A DNA stretch of 64,000 nt from Chlorobiaceae bacterium (GTDB lineage Bacteria; Bacteroidota; Chlorobiia; Chlorobiales; Chlorobiaceae). The notes beneath the pieces are model-generated. The model ran no database searches, was not told where the DNA came from, and was given only the letters and a program-made list of their open reading frames with translations. Within the stretch, counting starts at the first letter, position 1. Every line of letters starts with the position of its first letter. Shown here one piece after another: positions 16,668 through 28,800 of the stretch. Location of the stretch: NCBI GenBank assembly GCA_013335115.1, contig JAAXWQ010000006.1:1-64000 (forward strand), read 5' to 3'. A program made the translations under genes and the position numbers.

Positions 16668-16969
16668 GGGCCCTCCCTGTTTGGCCGGTTGTTGCCGTTG
16701 GAGCGGGAGCCGTGCCCGGCAATGCCGACCAGGAGCATTTTCGCCGCGACGAAGCCCGTTGTGCAGCAGAGGAGCCGGGTCGAGCTTCCGCCGGCGATCA
16801 CGACGAACCCTGCGAGTGTCGTGGCGGTCCGGAGTGCCATGCTCGCCATGAACCACAGCCCTGGCCGTGACGCCGGCAGGATTATCCTGACGGTCAGCCA
16901 GAGGCCGCCGAAAAAGAAGATGCCGAGCAGGCTTCCGCCGGTCAGGGCAGGCAGGTCGATCCAGGCCAT
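16658..16969 (-). CDS. atpR: AtpR, N-ATPase-specific membrane protein
   Basis: This 103-aa protein has three hydrophobic helices (about 8-30, 38-62, 68-85). It includes an intramembrane arginine (MALRTATTLAGFVV) like that characteristic of AtpR, a subunit found only in N-type operons and thought to contact the c ring or help its assembly. Its position between atpQ and atpB matches the canonical order atpDCQRBEFAG. Sequence conservation of AtpR is low, so the call rests on context as well as topology. Confidence 0.85.
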   Translation of the reverse strand: MAWIDLPALTGGSLLGIFFFGGLWLTVRIILPASRPGLWFMASMALRTATTLAGFVVIAGGSSTRLLCCTTGFVAAKMLLVGIAGHGSRSNGNNRPNREGPCI

Positions 16970-16973
16970 AGGT

Positions 16974-17300
16974 TCAGTCCTCCTTGTGCATGTTCCGGTA
17001 CTCCTTCGTTATCAGGTTCCACGCGCTCACGCAGCCGACGAACAGCCCGGCAAGGAGCAGCGTGAGCGTCCAGGAGCGCCGTGGCGAGGGAAAGCGGCTG
17101 TCGAGCCAGAGCCCGGCCATCACCCCGATAAGGGTCGGGACCACCACGGTCCAGCCGATGATGCCGAACATGGCAAACCCGGCCCAGATGCTCCTGATGG
17201 CACGTTTCCTGGCGATGATCCTGCGCTGTTCCCTGGTGCCGATCTCCTCGGAGAGGGGGCGCCCGTCGTCCGAGAATCGCTTGTCGTCCTTTTCAGCCAT
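16974..17300 (-). CDS. atpQ: AtpQ (AtpI-like) N-ATPase membrane protein
   Basis: This 108-aa protein starts MAEKDDKRFSDDGRP. A charged ~38-residue N-terminus is followed by two membrane helices (about 40-65 and 72-95) with GIIGWTVVVPTLIGVMAGLW, the AtpI-type Mg2+/c-ring assembly family. In N-type operons this gene is called atpQ. A longer frame upstream overlaps atpC in another reading frame and was rejected. It overlaps the atpC stop by 8 bp. Confidence 0.85.
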   Translation of the reverse strand: MAEKDDKRFSDDGRPLSEEIGTREQRRIIARKRAIRSIWAGFAMFGIIGWTVVVPTLIGVMAGLWLDSRFPSPRRSWTLTLLLAGLFVGCVSAWNLITKEYRNMHKED

Positions 17301-17697
17301 GATGCAGCTCCATGTATCGGCGGATGAAATCGCTTTCAAGTTTCGCCATGGCTCCCCGGACGTTGCTTTCGCGTTCGTCGATGGTGCTGAACTCCTGCTC
17401 GACGGCATGTTCGAGTCTGCCCAAATCTACTCCGCCGATGGCACGGCGAACCGATACGCCGATCTCCCGGCCGGTTTTCACGAGGATGCCCTGATCGATG
17501 GCCACGTATCGCTCCTGTTGTTCTGCGGATCTGTACGACAGGATGCCGGGGACGAGCGGGAGTACGCAGTCGAGCCGGTTCGGCAGGAAGCCGTACGATC
17601 CCGCCACGCTCTCCACGACGAGCTCCTGGAGCTGATCCTCGTCGGCAAACACCCGGTAGGGCAGGAGGATGCGCAGATGCATGGACGAGGCCGGCAT
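17293..17697 (-). CDS. atpC: N-type ATPase epsilon subunit
   Basis: This 134-aa protein has the N-terminal beta-sandwich of F1 epsilon (MHLRILLPYRVFADEDQLQE through AIDQGILVKTGREIGVSV). A short C-terminal helical region (RLEHAVEQEFSTIDERESN) is longer than a pure beta-domain form but atypical compared with housekeeping epsilon. It couples gamma to the c ring and may regulate ATP hydrolysis. The gene lies 3 bp after atpD. Start could also be Met6. Confidence 0.88.
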   Translation of the reverse strand: MPASSMHLRILLPYRVFADEDQLQELVVESVAGSYGFLPNRLDCVLPLVPGILSYRSAEQQERYVAIDQGILVKTGREIGVSVRRAIGGVDLGRLEHAVEQEFSTIDERESNVRGAMAKLESDFIRRYMELHHG

Positions 17698-17700
17698 GGG

Positions 17701-19463
<1,763 letters not shown>

Positions 19464-20792
19464 ATGAGAATTTTCGATCGATACATCCTCAAGGCACATG
19501 CGGGGCCGCTGTTCTTCGGGTTTTTCACCATCATGTTCGTCTTCATCATCTCGTTCCTCACCCGTTTTATCGACCACCTGGTGGGCCGGGGCCTCGATTT
19601 CTGGGTGATGGTGGAGATGGTCCTGCTCGAGTCCTCCTGGATGGTCAGCCTTGCCCTTCCCATGTCGGTGCTGATATCGACGGTCATGGCTTTCGGGAAC
19701 CTGACCAACAGTTCGGAGCTGACCGTCATGCGTTCCGGCGGCGTTTCGATCTACCGCCTGGCTCTGCCGGTGCTGATCGCGAGCCTCCTCCTTGCCGCTG
19801 GCGACGAGCGCTTCAACAACGTCCTGCAGCCGGAAGCCAATATCCGCGCCAAGGCCCTCATGTCCGACATTACCCGCCTGAAGCCGGGGTTTGCCGTCAA
19901 CCAGGGCGCTTTTTCAGATATCATCAAGGGCTATTCGCTCATGGCCCGCAAGGTCGACAGCTCGACCGGAAAGCTTGAGGGGGTGCTCATGTACGACCGA
20001 GGCCGCCCGAATGTCAGGACGGTCGTCACCGCCGGCAGCGGCCGCATCGCCTTCACCCCCGATTACCGTTACCTGGTCATGACCCTCGAGGACGGCCAGA
20101 TCCACGAACTGGTCCTGCCCGGCATGGACAGGTACCGGCGCATCTCCTTCAAGAATCATCGGTATGTGTTCGAGGCCACCGGGTACGGGTTCGAACGCTC
20201 GGATAGCAACAAGGGGGCAAAGGGCGGCGGGGAGCTTTCCGCAGCCGAACTCCTGGTGACGGGCAATGAGCTGCGGGCGAGGGCGGATGCCGCCCAGCTC
20301 AAGATAGCCGGTGATGTGGAAGAGCTTGGCCGCCAGGTTCGCGAAATCCGGAAGCATCAACAGCCTGCCCCTTCAGCGGTGGCGTCACCACCGGCGAAGC
20401 TGCCGACCGCCCGTGCGATCCTGGCCACCGAGGGGAAGATCAACCGGCTTGCCTCGGCGATGGACGCGGTCGAGAACTTGAGGCAAGAGTATTACGGCAT
20501 CATGATCGAGTACCACAAGAAGTTCTCCCTTGCCGTCGCCTGCGCGACGTTCGCACTCGTGGGCATCCCGCTGGGCGTGATGGCCCGACGGGGCGGGTTC
20601 GGCGTCGGCGCCGGCCTGTCTCTCCTCTTTTTCGTCCTCTACTGGGCCCTGATGATCGGTGGGGAGAAGATCGCGAAGACAGGGCTGCTCACGCCCGGGG
20701 TCTGGGTCTGGATTCCAGATATCCTGCTTTCTGCCATCGGCATCACCATGCTCTACCGCCTGAACCGCTCGATCACCGGATCGGGAAGGTAG
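19464..20792 (+). CDS. LptF/LptG family lipopolysaccharide export permease
   Basis: This 442-aa protein starts MRIFDRYILKAHAGP, the standard YjgP/YjgQ N-terminus. Three membrane helices lie in residues ~10-110, a large periplasmic beta-jellyroll at ~115-340, and three helices at ~350-435. The sentence-like motif LTNSSELTVMRSGGVSIYRL is the conserved coupling helix region. LptF and LptG form the membrane part of the LptB2FG transporter that moves lipopolysaccharide to the outer membrane. Whether this copy is F or G cannot be settled here. The frame is open upstream, but the family start decides for this ATG. Confidence 0.9.
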   Translation: MRIFDRYILKAHAGPLFFGFFTIMFVFIISFLTRFIDHLVGRGLDFWVMVEMVLLESSWMVSLALPMSVLISTVMAFGNLTNSSELTVMRSGGVSIYRLALPVLIASLLLAAGDERFNNVLQPEANIRAKALMSDITRLKPGFAVNQGAFSDIIKGYSLMARKVDSSTGKLEGVLMYDRGRPNVRTVVTAGSGRIAFTPDYRYLVMTLEDGQIHELVLPGMDRYRRISFKNHRYVFEATGYGFERSDSNKGAKGGGELSAAELLVTGNELRARADAAQLKIAGDVEELGRQVREIRKHQQPAPSAVASPPAKLPTARAILATEGKINRLASAMDAVENLRQEYYGIMIEYHKKFSLAVACATFALVGIPLGVMARRGGFGVGAGLSLLFFVLYWALMIGGEKIAKTGLLTPGVWVWIPDILLSAIGITMLYRLNRSITGSGR

Positions 20793-20808
20793 GGGTCCCA
20801 TTTCCTGT

Positions 20809-21177
20809 TCAGCTCCCCTTAGCCTCGCAGATCGCTTTTTTCCGTCCCTGGTCGTCGACGCTCACGAAGGTGATGCTCGTCGTGAAAACCAGCTCTTTCT
20901 GACCGCTGGTGATTTCGCCACGGGTGACGTTGACGATGTATTCGACCGACGTGTTGCCAATACGGCCCTGCTTCGATTCGAAGCAGAGGATCGTGCCCTC
21001 GCGGATGCTCTTCCTGAACTCGATCCTGTCCATGCCGACCGTGACGAAATTGCAGCCGGGGTAGTCGAGCGTCACGGCGATGTAGGCGATTTCGTCGGTC
21101 CACCTGAGCAGGTTGCCGCCGAACAGGAACCCAAAGTGGTTCAGGTGCCCGGGCATGACGAGTTTGTTTGTTTCCAT
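20809..21177 (-). CDS. acyl-CoA thioesterase (hotdog fold)
   Basis: This 122-aa protein has a single hotdog domain of the YciA/BFIT type. It contains [20 protein letters not shown] with the catalytic aspartate in TDEIAYIA, and [14 protein letters not shown]. It hydrolyses acyl-CoA thioesters, probably of medium or long chains; specificity is unknown. I start at [10 protein letters not shown] because that is the usual family N-terminus. The frame continues 24 codons upstream without homology. It converges with lptF/G. Confidence 0.88.
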   Translation of the reverse strand: METNKLVMPGHLNHFGFLFGGNLLRWTDEIAYIAVTLDYPGCNFVTVGMDRIEFRKSIREGTILCFESKQGRIGNTSVEYIVNVTRGEITSGQKELVFTTSITFVSVDDQGRKKAICEAKGS

Positions 21178-21264
21178 CTGAAAAGTAGTGAGGGGTGACA
21201 AGGGACGGTGATGAGTGAAGTGTTCCCAAAGCCGGAACCTCAAACTCATCGGTCTTGCGAATGC

Positions 21265-21297
21265 TAAGTTAATGTTTTCAGGAACGTCCCCAAAGTT
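21265..21297. repeat. GGGGACGTTCC-type interspersed repeat, copy 2
   Basis: This 33-bp sequence is identical to 9217-9249 except for one base, and lies between the thioesterase gene and the 3' end of rqcH. It is followed by a short AAAGTTTAC/AAAGTTTAG duplication. This is an intergenic repeat of unknown origin, probably a REP-like element. Confidence 0.7.
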
Positions 21298-21305
21298 TAC
21301 AAAGT

Positions 21306-22922
21306 TTAGTCTTTTCTTGGGGTTACCATGATTACCTTTTCGCGTTCGACGTGGACGCTGCCGGGGGCGCCTTTCGCTTTTCGGACATATTTCTTCAGGA
21401 CGTACATGACGGGCACCAGGCGGGAGTGCTTCGCGGCGGAGTACCAGGCGGCGATCTCGGCGGCGCGACGGATTTCGCTCATGTTGTGCATGCCGGCTCC
21501 TTTGAGTACGCAGTGCGATCCTGATGATCCCTGGGCGTGGAGCCAGATGTCGTCCGGCCGGGTGTGGCCGAAGGTCAGGAGTTCGTTGTTGCGGGCGTCT
21601 TTGCCGATATAGAGGGTGATGGCGTCGGCGAGCGGCACGGTCCTGAACTTCGCTGTCCGCACCTCCTTGTTGACGCCATGGCTGGGGATTTTCCCTTTTC
21701 CGACGAGGTCGCGTAATTCGTCGCCCGATTCCGCCACCTCCAGCCGGTCGAGCTTCATGCGGAGCGAACGGAGGAGGGAGTCGAGTTGCGAGCGCCGTGC
21801 TTCGGCGGCATGCACCTTTTCCCGGCTTTTCGCGGCCCTGGAGAAGTACCAGGCGGCGTTTTCCTGGATGCTCAGGCCGGGCTTTACGGTGATCCTGACC
21901 GGGGGGGCGCCCGGCGCAAAGAGGTCAGGTACTTCGACTTCGCCGGATACAGGATCTGCCGAGCCGATGGCCCCGGTCAGGAGGTGCCCGAAGGTTTCGT
22001 AACGGTTTGCGGCTTCGAGGAGGTCGGCCGATTCGATTTCGGCCAACTCCTTGACGGCACGGGAAATCTGTTGCTGGAGTTCCCGGCGGAGGTCGCCGGC
22101 GCCGGATTGGAGGTGCAGGAACCGGTGCATCCTTCGGGTATAGTGGCCCAGCGCTTCGAGCACGCTGTCGAACGGTGCATCCCCGCTTCCTTCCGGAGGC
22201 TCGACGATTGAAAAGTCGGGTGGGTGCCCGGCGCTGTCGACGATGCCCGGAGCGGGTGAGGCGAGTTCGTAGAAGATGGCTTGAAGCGATGCGGCAAGGG
22301 CTTCGGGCGTGTGTCCTCCGCCGGAGCGGGCGATCAGGCGCCGTGCAAGGTCACGGTCGAACCCGGGCAGGACGGAGGCGAGCCGGCGCTCGGTCGGGAT
22401 GGCAGGGTCGGTGGCTGCGAGCAGTTCGAGGAAGCGATCCCGGTCGGCGGCAAGGCGTTCGAGCGTCCGGAAGGCCGGTTCGTCGTCGGCACCGCCGTCG
22501 TAAGCCCGCCCTGCGAGCTCCTTCGAATCCTTGAAGGCATGCACGACGACTCCTTCGTGTACGAGCAGGACGTTGGTTTCGGCACTGAAGAACCTGAGCA
22601 CGATCAGCCATCGGCCTTCCAGGGCGATGCGTATCTCACGGTCGAGCGGTGCCATGTCGACGCTTTCGACCTTCAGTTCGTACACCTCTTGCATGATGGA
22701 TGCCGAGTTGCGGCGCTTCCTGTTCAGCCCCTCCCTGGTCCAGATCGAAAACTCGCGGGCCCGGACCGTGACGATGAGCTGCAGGTGCCTGCCGTCGTGC
22801 GTGACGAAGCTGAGGGTGAGTTCGTTCTTCTCCTGCGAGTGGATTTCGAACAGGTACCCTCCGGCAAGCTCCTCGTGCAGTTCCCTGGCGGCATGGTAGA
22901 GCGTGAAGTAATTTCGGATCAT
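21306..22922 (-). CDS. rqcH: RqcH/NFACT ribosome quality-control protein
   Basis: This 538-aa protein has an NFACT-N domain at the start ([20 protein letters not shown]) and HhH and long coiled-coil segments in the middle (about 250-400). The NFACT-R domain near the C-terminus carries [18 protein letters not shown] and [13 protein letters not shown]. RqcH homologues bind 60S/50S subunits holding stalled nascent chains and add alanine tails that mark them for degradation. Older annotations call it fibronectin-binding protein A. The start ATG at 22922 gives the expected N-terminus. No rqcP-like partner is adjacent. Confidence 0.9.
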   Translation of the reverse strand: MIRNYFTLYHAARELHEELAGGYLFEIHSQEKNELTLSFVTHDGRHLQLIVTVRAREFSIWTREGLNRKRRNSASIMQEVYELKVESVDMAPLDREIRIALEGRWLIVLRFFSAETNVLLVHEGVVVHAFKDSKELAGRAYDGGADDEPAFRTLERLAADRDRFLELLAATDPAIPTERRLASVLPGFDRDLARRLIARSGGGHTPEALAASLQAIFYELASPAPGIVDSAGHPPDFSIVEPPEGSGDAPFDSVLEALGHYTRRMHRFLHLQSGAGDLRRELQQQISRAVKELAEIESADLLEAANRYETFGHLLTGAIGSADPVSGEVEVPDLFAPGAPPVRITVKPGLSIQENAAWYFSRAAKSREKVHAAEARRSQLDSLLRSLRMKLDRLEVAESGDELRDLVGKGKIPSHGVNKEVRTAKFRTVPLADAITLYIGKDARNNELLTFGHTRPDDIWLHAQGSSGSHCVLKGAGMHNMSEIRRAAEIAAWYSAAKHSRLVPVMYVLKKYVRKAKGAPGSVHVEREKVIMVTPRKD

Positions 22923-23011
22923 GGGATGGTGAGGAGTTGCGGGGAGGCGATCTTTGCTCTATTTTATATCAAACAAGGAACTTGTCTCCCCAATGTATAA
23001 AAATCATCGCC

Positions 23012-23536
23012 ATGCATGAAGAGGACAACAGTAGCTGCTGCTGCGGCGGGCACGCCGAGGGAGCCGGATCGGGCCCGGAGAAGCGGCTCGGCTGGCACGA
23101 GTACTTCATGAGCGTCGCGCACCTGATCTCCCGCAGGGCGACCTGTACGAGGGGCCATATCGGCGCCGTCATCGTCAGGGACCATAACATCCTGTCGACC
23201 GGATACAACGGTGCACCGTCCGGCATGCCGCACTGCAACGACACGAACTGCCGCATCTACCGGAGCACCCATCCCGACGGGACGGTCGAGGAGAATTGCG
23301 TGAACACCATCCACGCGGAGATCAACGCCATCGCCCAGGCGGCAAAGCACGGGGTGTCGATCAAGGATGCCGACATCTACATCACGGCGAGCCCTTGCAT
23401 CCACTGCCTGAAAGTGCTGATCAATGTCGGCATCAGGACCATCTATTACGACAAGCCCTACAAGATCGAGCATATCGCCGAGCTGTTGCGGCTGTCGGGT
23501 GTCAGGCTGGTGAACGTTCCGTCGGAACAACCCTGA
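23012..23536 (+). CDS. dCMP deaminase family protein
   Basis: This 174-aa zinc deaminase of the ComEB/dCMP type has the zinc ligands in [13 protein letters not shown] (His, with catalytic Glu) and SPCIHCLK (two Cys). [20 protein letters not shown] and [10 protein letters not shown] form the nucleotide site. It converts dCMP to dUMP for thymidylate synthesis. The N-terminus has an unusual [11 protein letters not shown] stretch before the domain. Start taken at MHEEDNSS; the frame is open 25 codons further upstream. It is followed after 14 bp by ribD. Confidence 0.92.
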   Translation: MHEEDNSSCCCGGHAEGAGSGPEKRLGWHEYFMSVAHLISRRATCTRGHIGAVIVRDHNILSTGYNGAPSGMPHCNDTNCRIYRSTHPDGTVEENCVNTIHAEINAIAQAAKHGVSIKDADIYITASPCIHCLKVLINVGIRTIYYDKPYKIEHIAELLRLSGVRLVNVPSEQP

Positions 23537-23550
23537 ACCGCTGCCGCCGC

Positions 23551-24657
23551 ATGGATACCGGGGTGACACCGTTCGACGAGGCCTGCATGCGCCGATGCCT
23601 CGAACTCGCCGAAAAGGGGGCGGGCAGCGTGAGCCCGAACCCGATGGTGGGTTCGGTGGTCGTGCATGACGGGCGCGTTATCGGCGAGGGGTGGCACGAG
23701 CGCTACGGTGGCCCGCACGCCGAGGTGAACGCCATCGCTTCAGTCCGCGAACCGGAATTGCTGGCGTCGTCGACGCTGTATGTCAATCTGGAGCCCTGTT
23801 CCCATTTCGGCAATACCCCGCCATGTTGTGACCTGATCGTCGGGAAGCGGATCCCGAGGGTGGTCGTCGGATGCGTCGACCCGAATGAAAAGGTGGCCGG
23901 CAGCGGTATCGCCCGTCTTCGCCAGGCAGGTGCCAAGGTGACGGTCGGGGTGCTCGGCGAGGAGTCCGAACGCCTCAACGAGGCTTTCATGACCAGCCAC
24001 CGGAAGGGGAGGCCGTTGGTGATGCTGAAGATCGCCCAGACGCTCGACGGGCGCATCGCCACCTCGCTCGGGGCATCGAAGTGGATCACCGGCGAGGAGT
24101 CGAGGAAGGAGGTCCACCGCCTGCGCGGCAGGTACGACGCGGTGCTGACCAGCTCTTCGACCGTCGTGGCAGACGATGCCGAGCTGACGGTGCGCCATTG
24201 CCAGGGACGCCAGCCGCTCAGGGTGCTGCTGGACCGTCAGCTCCGGGTCCCGGTGGAGTCGAAAATCTTCGGTCCCGGGGCCAGGACCCTCGTGTTCGCA
24301 TCGGCAGCGGCGGCGGAACCGGAGCGCCTCGCCATGCTTGAGGCAAGGGGCGTCGAGGTGCATCTGCTGGACGCGCCGCATGGGCGTATGGACCTTGGCG
24401 AGGTGCTCGCCGAACTCCATCGCCGCAGGGTGCTTTCGGTGATGGTCGAGGCCGGCAGCGCACTGGCAGCGGCCTTCGTCCGGGAGCGGCTGGCCGACAA
24501 GCTCTGCCTGTTCGTTGCACCACGCCTGTTCGGCGGCGACGGCCTGCCGTCGTTCGGGCCGCTGGACGTGCTACTTCCCGGCCAGTCCGTGGACCTCCGG
24601 ATCTCGTCGAGCAGGATGGTCGGCAACGACCTTATGCTCGAGGCCTATTTCGCCTGA
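23551..24657 (+). CDS. ribD: bifunctional riboflavin deaminase/reductase RibD
   Basis: This 368-aa protein has an N-terminal zinc deaminase domain ([10 protein letters not shown] and [17 protein letters not shown]) and a C-terminal reductase domain starting at [16 protein letters not shown]. It catalyses deamination and side-chain reduction of the pyrimidine intermediate in riboflavin synthesis. Start at [13 protein letters not shown], directly behind the dCMP deaminase gene. The riboflavin synthase gene ribE is 2 kb downstream on the same strand, separated by unrelated genes. Confidence 0.95.
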   Translation: MDTGVTPFDEACMRRCLELAEKGAGSVSPNPMVGSVVVHDGRVIGEGWHERYGGPHAEVNAIASVREPELLASSTLYVNLEPCSHFGNTPPCCDLIVGKRIPRVVVGCVDPNEKVAGSGIARLRQAGAKVTVGVLGEESERLNEAFMTSHRKGRPLVMLKIAQTLDGRIATSLGASKWITGEESRKEVHRLRGRYDAVLTSSSTVVADDAELTVRHCQGRQPLRVLLDRQLRVPVESKIFGPGARTLVFASAAAAEPERLAMLEARGVEVHLLDAPHGRMDLGEVLAELHRRRVLSVMVEAGSALAAAFVRERLADKLCLFVAPRLFGGDGLPSFGPLDVLLPGQSVDLRISSSRMVGNDLMLEAYFA

Positions 24658-24750
24658 ACAGCTTCAACCATCATCAAGGATTTGCCCATGGCGGCCTTTT
24701 TCAAGAAAACTCACAAGGGAAGGACGAACAGTTCAAAAGGGGGAGGATAC

Positions 24751-25152
24751 ATGCGGGACGACGATTTCGGTAAACTGCTGCTCAGGCTGTGCGTGGGGGG
24801 CCTGATGCTGTTCCATGGAATCGGCAAGCTGATCCACGGCCACGGGTTCATCGTTTCGAAGCTCAAGGCGGCAGGACTTCCGGAGCTGCTGGTGGCCGGC
24901 GTGCCTATCGGTGAGGTGGTCGCCCCGATGCTCATCCTGCTTGGGCTGTTCACCCGCCCGGCCGCACTCATCGAGGCTGTCCTGATGGCCATGGCCGTCT
25001 GGCTCGTGCACATGGGGCAGCTCACGGCCATATCGCAGACCGGTGGTTATGCGCTGGAACTGCAGGCGTTCTACTTTTTCGGGTCGCTGGCGGTCTTTTT
25101 CCTTGGCGCCGGGAAGTACAGTTTTTCGAGGGGATCCGGCAAGTGGAACTGA
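24751..25152 (+). CDS. DoxX family membrane protein
   Basis: This 133-aa protein has four membrane helices and the DoxX signature ([19 protein letters not shown], then [20 protein letters not shown]). The start ATG is preceded by GGGGGAGGATAC; an in-frame upstream start at 24682 would add 23 residues without homology. DoxX proteins are often linked to redox-active sulfur or quinone metabolism, but the function of most is unknown. It overlaps the following ABC ATPase gene by 10 bp. Confidence 0.88.
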   Translation: MRDDDFGKLLLRLCVGGLMLFHGIGKLIHGHGFIVSKLKAAGLPELLVAGVPIGEVVAPMLILLGLFTRPAALIEAVLMAMAVWLVHMGQLTAISQTGGYALELQAFYFFGSLAVFFLGAGKYSFSRGSGKWN

Positions 25153-25979
25153 ATCCTCCACCGTTCCCTCCTTCGGGCAATCCGGCTGCTGAAGATCGCA
25201 GCTGCGTGCTCGAGTGCGTCAATGTCCGGGCCTTCCGGGGCGGCACGCTCGTGTTCGATGGGCTCGACCTCTGCATCGAACAGGGGAGGAACACCGCCAT
25301 TATCGGCCCGAACGGCTCCGGGAAGTCGACCCTGCTGAAGCTCCTTTCTCGAGAAATCTATCCAGTCCACGAACCTGAAAGCCGCCTGCTCGTCTACGGT
25401 CGCGACCGATGGAACGTCGAAGGACTCCGTTCAAGGCTCGGCATCGTTTCCAATGATCTGCAGCAGGAGTACGGGCGGCATGCCAGGGGGCGGGACGTCA
25501 TCCTCTCCGGCTTTTACTCGAGCATCGACACCTGGCCGCACCAGCAGTTCAGCCCGGAGGAGCTGTCTCGTGCAGAAGGGCTGATGCAGAGCCTCGGTAT
25601 CGCCGAGCTTGGCGATCGCCCGTTCGGCAGGATGTCCACGGGGCAGCAGCGCAGGTTCCTCCTTGGCCGAGCGCTGGTGCACGAGCCGGAAGCCCTGCTG
25701 CTCGACGAACCGACCAGCGGGCTCGACCTCGGGGCGACCTTCCGGTACATCGAAACCGTCCGGACCCTGATGCGCTCGGGTACCCAGCTCATCCTGGTCA
25801 CGCACCACCTGCACGAGATCCCCCCTGAGGTCACCCGGGTGGTGTTCCTGCGGGCAGGCCATGTGGTTGCCGATGGCGACAAGCGGGAGCTGATGACCTC
25901 CGCCCGGGTTTCGGAACTGTTCGGCTGCCCGGTCGAGCTGGTCGAGGCCAACGGATTCTACCAGGCCGTGCCTGCTTAG
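25143..25979 (+). CDS. ABC transporter ATP-binding protein (ModF/YtrB-like, single domain)
   Basis: This 278-aa ATPase has Walker [10 protein letters not shown] (about residue 55), the ABC signature MSTGQQRRF, Walker [13 protein letters not shown] and the H-loop THHLHEIP. The signature is STGQQ rather than LSGGQ. The GTG start overlaps doxX. No permease gene follows, so it may belong to the YbbL/ModF-type orphan group or work with a permease elsewhere. The C-terminus contains an extra ~25-residue extension with a conserved [10 protein letters not shown]. Confidence 0.88.
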   Translation: MELNPPPFPPSGNPAAEDRSCVLECVNVRAFRGGTLVFDGLDLCIEQGRNTAIIGPNGSGKSTLLKLLSREIYPVHEPESRLLVYGRDRWNVEGLRSRLGIVSNDLQQEYGRHARGRDVILSGFYSSIDTWPHQQFSPEELSRAEGLMQSLGIAELGDRPFGRMSTGQQRRFLLGRALVHEPEALLLDEPTSGLDLGATFRYIETVRTLMRSGTQLILVTHHLHEIPPEVTRVVFLRAGHVVADGDKRELMTSARVSELFGCPVELVEANGFYQAVPA

Positions 25980-26127
25980 AGGGGCACGGCGAACCGTGCC
26001 CGGTCCGTCCAATCCGCCCGATTGCCAATGATTTTCAGGAGTTGCGGGAACTTTGGGAGTGGGACGCGTGTTCTGCCTCGCATGGTATCGATCTTCAATT
26101 CCGTCAACCCAAAAATCAGTCTCCATC

Positions 26128-26628
26128 ATGGCAACGATCACCCTTAAGGGCAATGCGATCAACACCGTCGGCCAGCTGCCTGCAGTAGGCAGCGCCCTGC
26201 CGTCGTTCAGGCTCGTCAAGAGCGACCTTTCCGAGGCGGGACCATCCGATTTTGCCGGCAAGAAGCTGGTGCTGAACATCTTCCCGAGCCTCGATACCCC
26301 GGTATGCGCCGCTTCGGTGAGGAGGTTCAACCAGGATGCAGCTTCGCTCGGCGATACCGTAGTGCTCTGTATCTCTGCCGACCTTCCGTTCGCCCACAGC
26401 CGCTTTTGTGTGGCCGAGGGCATCGAGAATGTCGTATCGCTGTCGACTTTCCGTTCGCCGGAGTTCGCTGCGGCATATGGTGTCGGCATCGTCGACGGCC
26501 CGCTGACGGGGCTGCTTTCGAGGGCTGTGGTCGTGGCCGATGCCTCGGGCAAGGTGCTCTATGCCGAGCAGGTGCCCGAGATCGTGCAGGAACCCGATTA
26601 CGCGAAAGCGCTCGCCGCGCTGGCCTGA
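26128..26628 (+). CDS. tpx: thiol peroxidase Tpx
   Basis: This 166-aa atypical 2-Cys peroxiredoxin has the peroxidatic cysteine in SLDTPVCAASVRRF (Cys60) and the resolving cysteine in PFAHSRFCVAEGI (Cys94). It reduces H2O2 and alkyl peroxides with thioredoxin. Start at MATITLKGNAIN, the usual family N-terminus. It is monocistronic and followed by a terminator at 26654. Confidence 0.95.
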   Translation: MATITLKGNAINTVGQLPAVGSALPSFRLVKSDLSEAGPSDFAGKKLVLNIFPSLDTPVCAASVRRFNQDAASLGDTVVLCISADLPFAHSRFCVAEGIENVVSLSTFRSPEFAAAYGVGIVDGPLTGLLSRAVVVADASGKVLYAEQVPEIVQEPDYAKALAALA

Positions 26629-26653
26629 GACCTGCCTCGTCGGAACGCATCAT

Positions 26654-26695
26654 TCCGGTCCTGGAGCCTCTGGTGCCCGGGGCCGGATTTTTTTT
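26654..26695 (+). terminator. rho-independent terminator after tpx
   Basis: TCCGGTCC and GGGCCGGA can pair (one G-U) around a GC-rich loop, and the stem is followed by eight T residues. It lies between tpx and ribE. Confidence 0.65.
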
Positions 26696-26741
26696 AGTAC
26701 TTTCAATCGTTTGAGCTTTCCAGAAGAAAACCGTTCGGACC

Positions 26742-27398
26742 ATGTTTACAGGAATCGTCAAGGATGTCGGCACGGTTTCGGTGGTGACGCCGCGAGGCAC
26801 AGGCCTGAGGCTGCGGGTCGACTACGCTTCGGCGGCCGCATTCGGCGACCTTTCGATAGACGAGAGCGTGAGCGTGAACGGTGCCTGCCAGACCGTCGTG
26901 GCCTGCGGTGCGGGATGGTTCGAGGTGGACAGTGTCCCGGAGACCCTGAAGAAGACCACGTTGGGCTCGTTTCGCCCTGGCACCAGGGTCAACCTCGAAC
27001 GGGCCGTCCGCCCGATGGACCGGCTTGGCGGCCATTTCGTGCTTGGCCATGTGGACTGCGTCGGACGGATATCGAAGGTCACGGAAACCGGGGAGGGGCG
27101 AATGGTTTCGATCTCCTATCCGCCTGGGTTCGACGCGTGGATCGTGCCGGTCGGTTCGATTGCCATCGATGGCGTGAGCCTTACGGTGGCTAACGTCGTG
27201 CCGTCGCTCCTCACGGTGGCCCTGATCCCTTATACGCTCGGCAACACCACCATCGCCGCATTGCGGGAGGGGAGCGAGGTGAACCTCGAGTTCGACATCC
27301 TCGGCAAGTATGTGGCTCGACAGCAGCAGACTGCCGGTGCCGCCGGAAAAAACAGCCGCATCAGCGAATCGTGGCTGACGGAGCAGGGTTTCTCATGA
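26742..27398 (+). CDS. ribE: riboflavin synthase alpha chain
   Basis: This 218-aa protein has the two lumazine-binding repeats: [12 protein letters not shown] with SVNGACQTV, and [12 protein letters not shown] with [12 protein letters not shown]. It dismutates two 6,7-dimethyl-8-ribityllumazine molecules to riboflavin. The stop overlaps the start of rarA (ATGA), so the two are translated together. RibE, RibD and dCMP deaminase are within 4 kb. Confidence 0.95.
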   Translation: MFTGIVKDVGTVSVVTPRGTGLRLRVDYASAAAFGDLSIDESVSVNGACQTVVACGAGWFEVDSVPETLKKTTLGSFRPGTRVNLERAVRPMDRLGGHFVLGHVDCVGRISKVTETGEGRMVSISYPPGFDAWIVPVGSIAIDGVSLTVANVVPSLLTVALIPYTLGNTTIAALREGSEVNLEFDILGKYVARQQQTAGAAGKNSRISESWLTEQGFS

Positions 27399-28741
27399 CG
27401 GCAGCGGACCTTTCCCAGCAGGACCTCTTTGGCGCCGGCGGCGGTGAATCCTCGTCGCGCCGGTTCCAGCCGCTCGCCGAACGGGTGCGGCCGATGCACA
27501 TCGACGAGCTGTTCGGCCAGGAGCACCTTGTCGGGCCCGATGGCCCGGTAAGGCGCTATATCGAACAGGGGAAGATCCCCTCCATGATTTTTTGGGGCCC
27601 TCCCGGATCGGGGAAGACCACCTTGGCCGAAGTGTGCGCCCGTTCGCTGAACTACCGCTTCGAGCAGCTCTCGGCCACTGATGCCGGGGTGAAGGATGTC
27701 CGCCGGGTGCTCGATACCGCCGAGAAGACCCGCAGGATCGAAGGCCGCCAGACGCTCCTCTTCATCGACGAGATCCACCGCTTCAACAAGGCGCAGCAGG
27801 ACACGCTGTTGCATGCCATCGAGCAGGGGCTGATCGTGCTTATCGGCGCGACGACGGAAAACCCTTCGTTCGAGGTCAACCGTGCGCTCCTTTCCCGTAT
27901 GCAGGTCTACATCCTGCAGCCGCTCGGCGACGAGGATGTCCGCCGGGTCGTGGAGCGGGCAATCGCCGGCGACGAAGCGCTTTCGGGCTCTGGTGTCGAG
28001 GTGTCGGATATGGGGTTCCTGTTGCAGTATGCCGGAGGCGATGCCCGCAAGGCGCTGAACGCACTCGAGGCCGCCCGTTCGCTCCTGCCGGCCGACACGG
28101 TCCATGCCGTGCTCGATCGAAGGCTTTTCGAGCAGGCGCTGCAGCATCGCGCACCGGCCTACGACAAGGGGGGGGAGGCGCATTATGACACGGTTTCGGC
28201 CTTCATCAAATCCCTTCGTGGGTCGGACCCTGATGCGGCGCTGGTCTGGATGGCGAAAATGATCGAGGGCGGGGAGGACCCCAAGTTCATCGCCCGGCGC
28301 ATGGTGATCTTTGCCAGCGAGGATGTCGGTAATGCCGACCCCTACGCCATCACGCTCGCCCTGTCGGTATTCCATGCCGTGGAGGTGATCGGCATGCCTG
28401 AGGCGCGCATCAACCTTGCCCAGGGGGCGACCTACCTGGCGGGCTGCCCGAAGTCGAATGCGAGCTACGCCGCCCTCAATGAGGCCGTGGCCGCGGTGAA
28501 GGGGGCCGGTCCGCTGACCATCCCCCTGCATCTGCGCAACGCCCCAACGAAGTTCATGAAGGAGATCGGCTACGGCGAAGGTTACCGTTACCCGCACAGC
28601 TACCCCGGTCACTTCGTGGCCGAGCGCTATTTCCCGGAAGAGATCGACACGAAGGCTTTCTACCGGCCGGATGGCGAAGGGCGGGAAAAGTACCTCAAGG
28701 AGCGGCTCGATGCGCTCTGGAAGGGGCGGTACGGCGGCTGA
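27395..28741 (+). CDS. rarA: replication-associated recombination protein A (AAA+ ATPase)
   Basis: This 448-aa MgsA/RarA protein has Walker [12 protein letters not shown], Walker [12 protein letters not shown], sensor 1 [11 protein letters not shown] and the C-terminal tetramerisation domain ending in [14 protein letters not shown]. It acts at stalled replication forks. The extreme N-terminus holds SQQDLFG, which resembles the clamp-binding QxxDLF pentapeptide. Start is the ATG overlapping the ribE stop. Confidence 0.93.
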   Translation: MTAADLSQQDLFGAGGGESSSRRFQPLAERVRPMHIDELFGQEHLVGPDGPVRRYIEQGKIPSMIFWGPPGSGKTTLAEVCARSLNYRFEQLSATDAGVKDVRRVLDTAEKTRRIEGRQTLLFIDEIHRFNKAQQDTLLHAIEQGLIVLIGATTENPSFEVNRALLSRMQVYILQPLGDEDVRRVVERAIAGDEALSGSGVEVSDMGFLLQYAGGDARKALNALEAARSLLPADTVHAVLDRRLFEQALQHRAPAYDKGGEAHYDTVSAFIKSLRGSDPDAALVWMAKMIEGGEDPKFIARRMVIFASEDVGNADPYAITLALSVFHAVEVIGMPEARINLAQGATYLAGCPKSNASYAALNEAVAAVKGAGPLTIPLHLRNAPTKFMKEIGYGEGYRYPHSYPGHFVAERYFPEEIDTKAFYRPDGEGREKYLKERLDALWKGRYGG

Positions 28742-28772
28742 TTGGCGTAATCGGCTTCCCTGACTATATTGG
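28742..28772 (+). promoter_or_regulatory. candidate promoter of the TolC-like gene
   Basis: TTG at 28742-28744 and TATATTGG at 28765-28772 are 20 bp apart and lie about 30 bp before the start codon. The layout matches the TTTG-N19/21-TAnnTTTG pattern described for Bacteroidota-type primary sigma factors and recurs elsewhere in this window. Confidence 0.4.
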
Positions 28773-28800
28773 TACCTACTTCAACATCGACCCCTGAGTC

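Noticed and set aside
27230-28612. 460-codon minus-strand frame opposite rarA
   Set aside because: It is antisense to a well-conserved AAA+ ATPase and has no family features.
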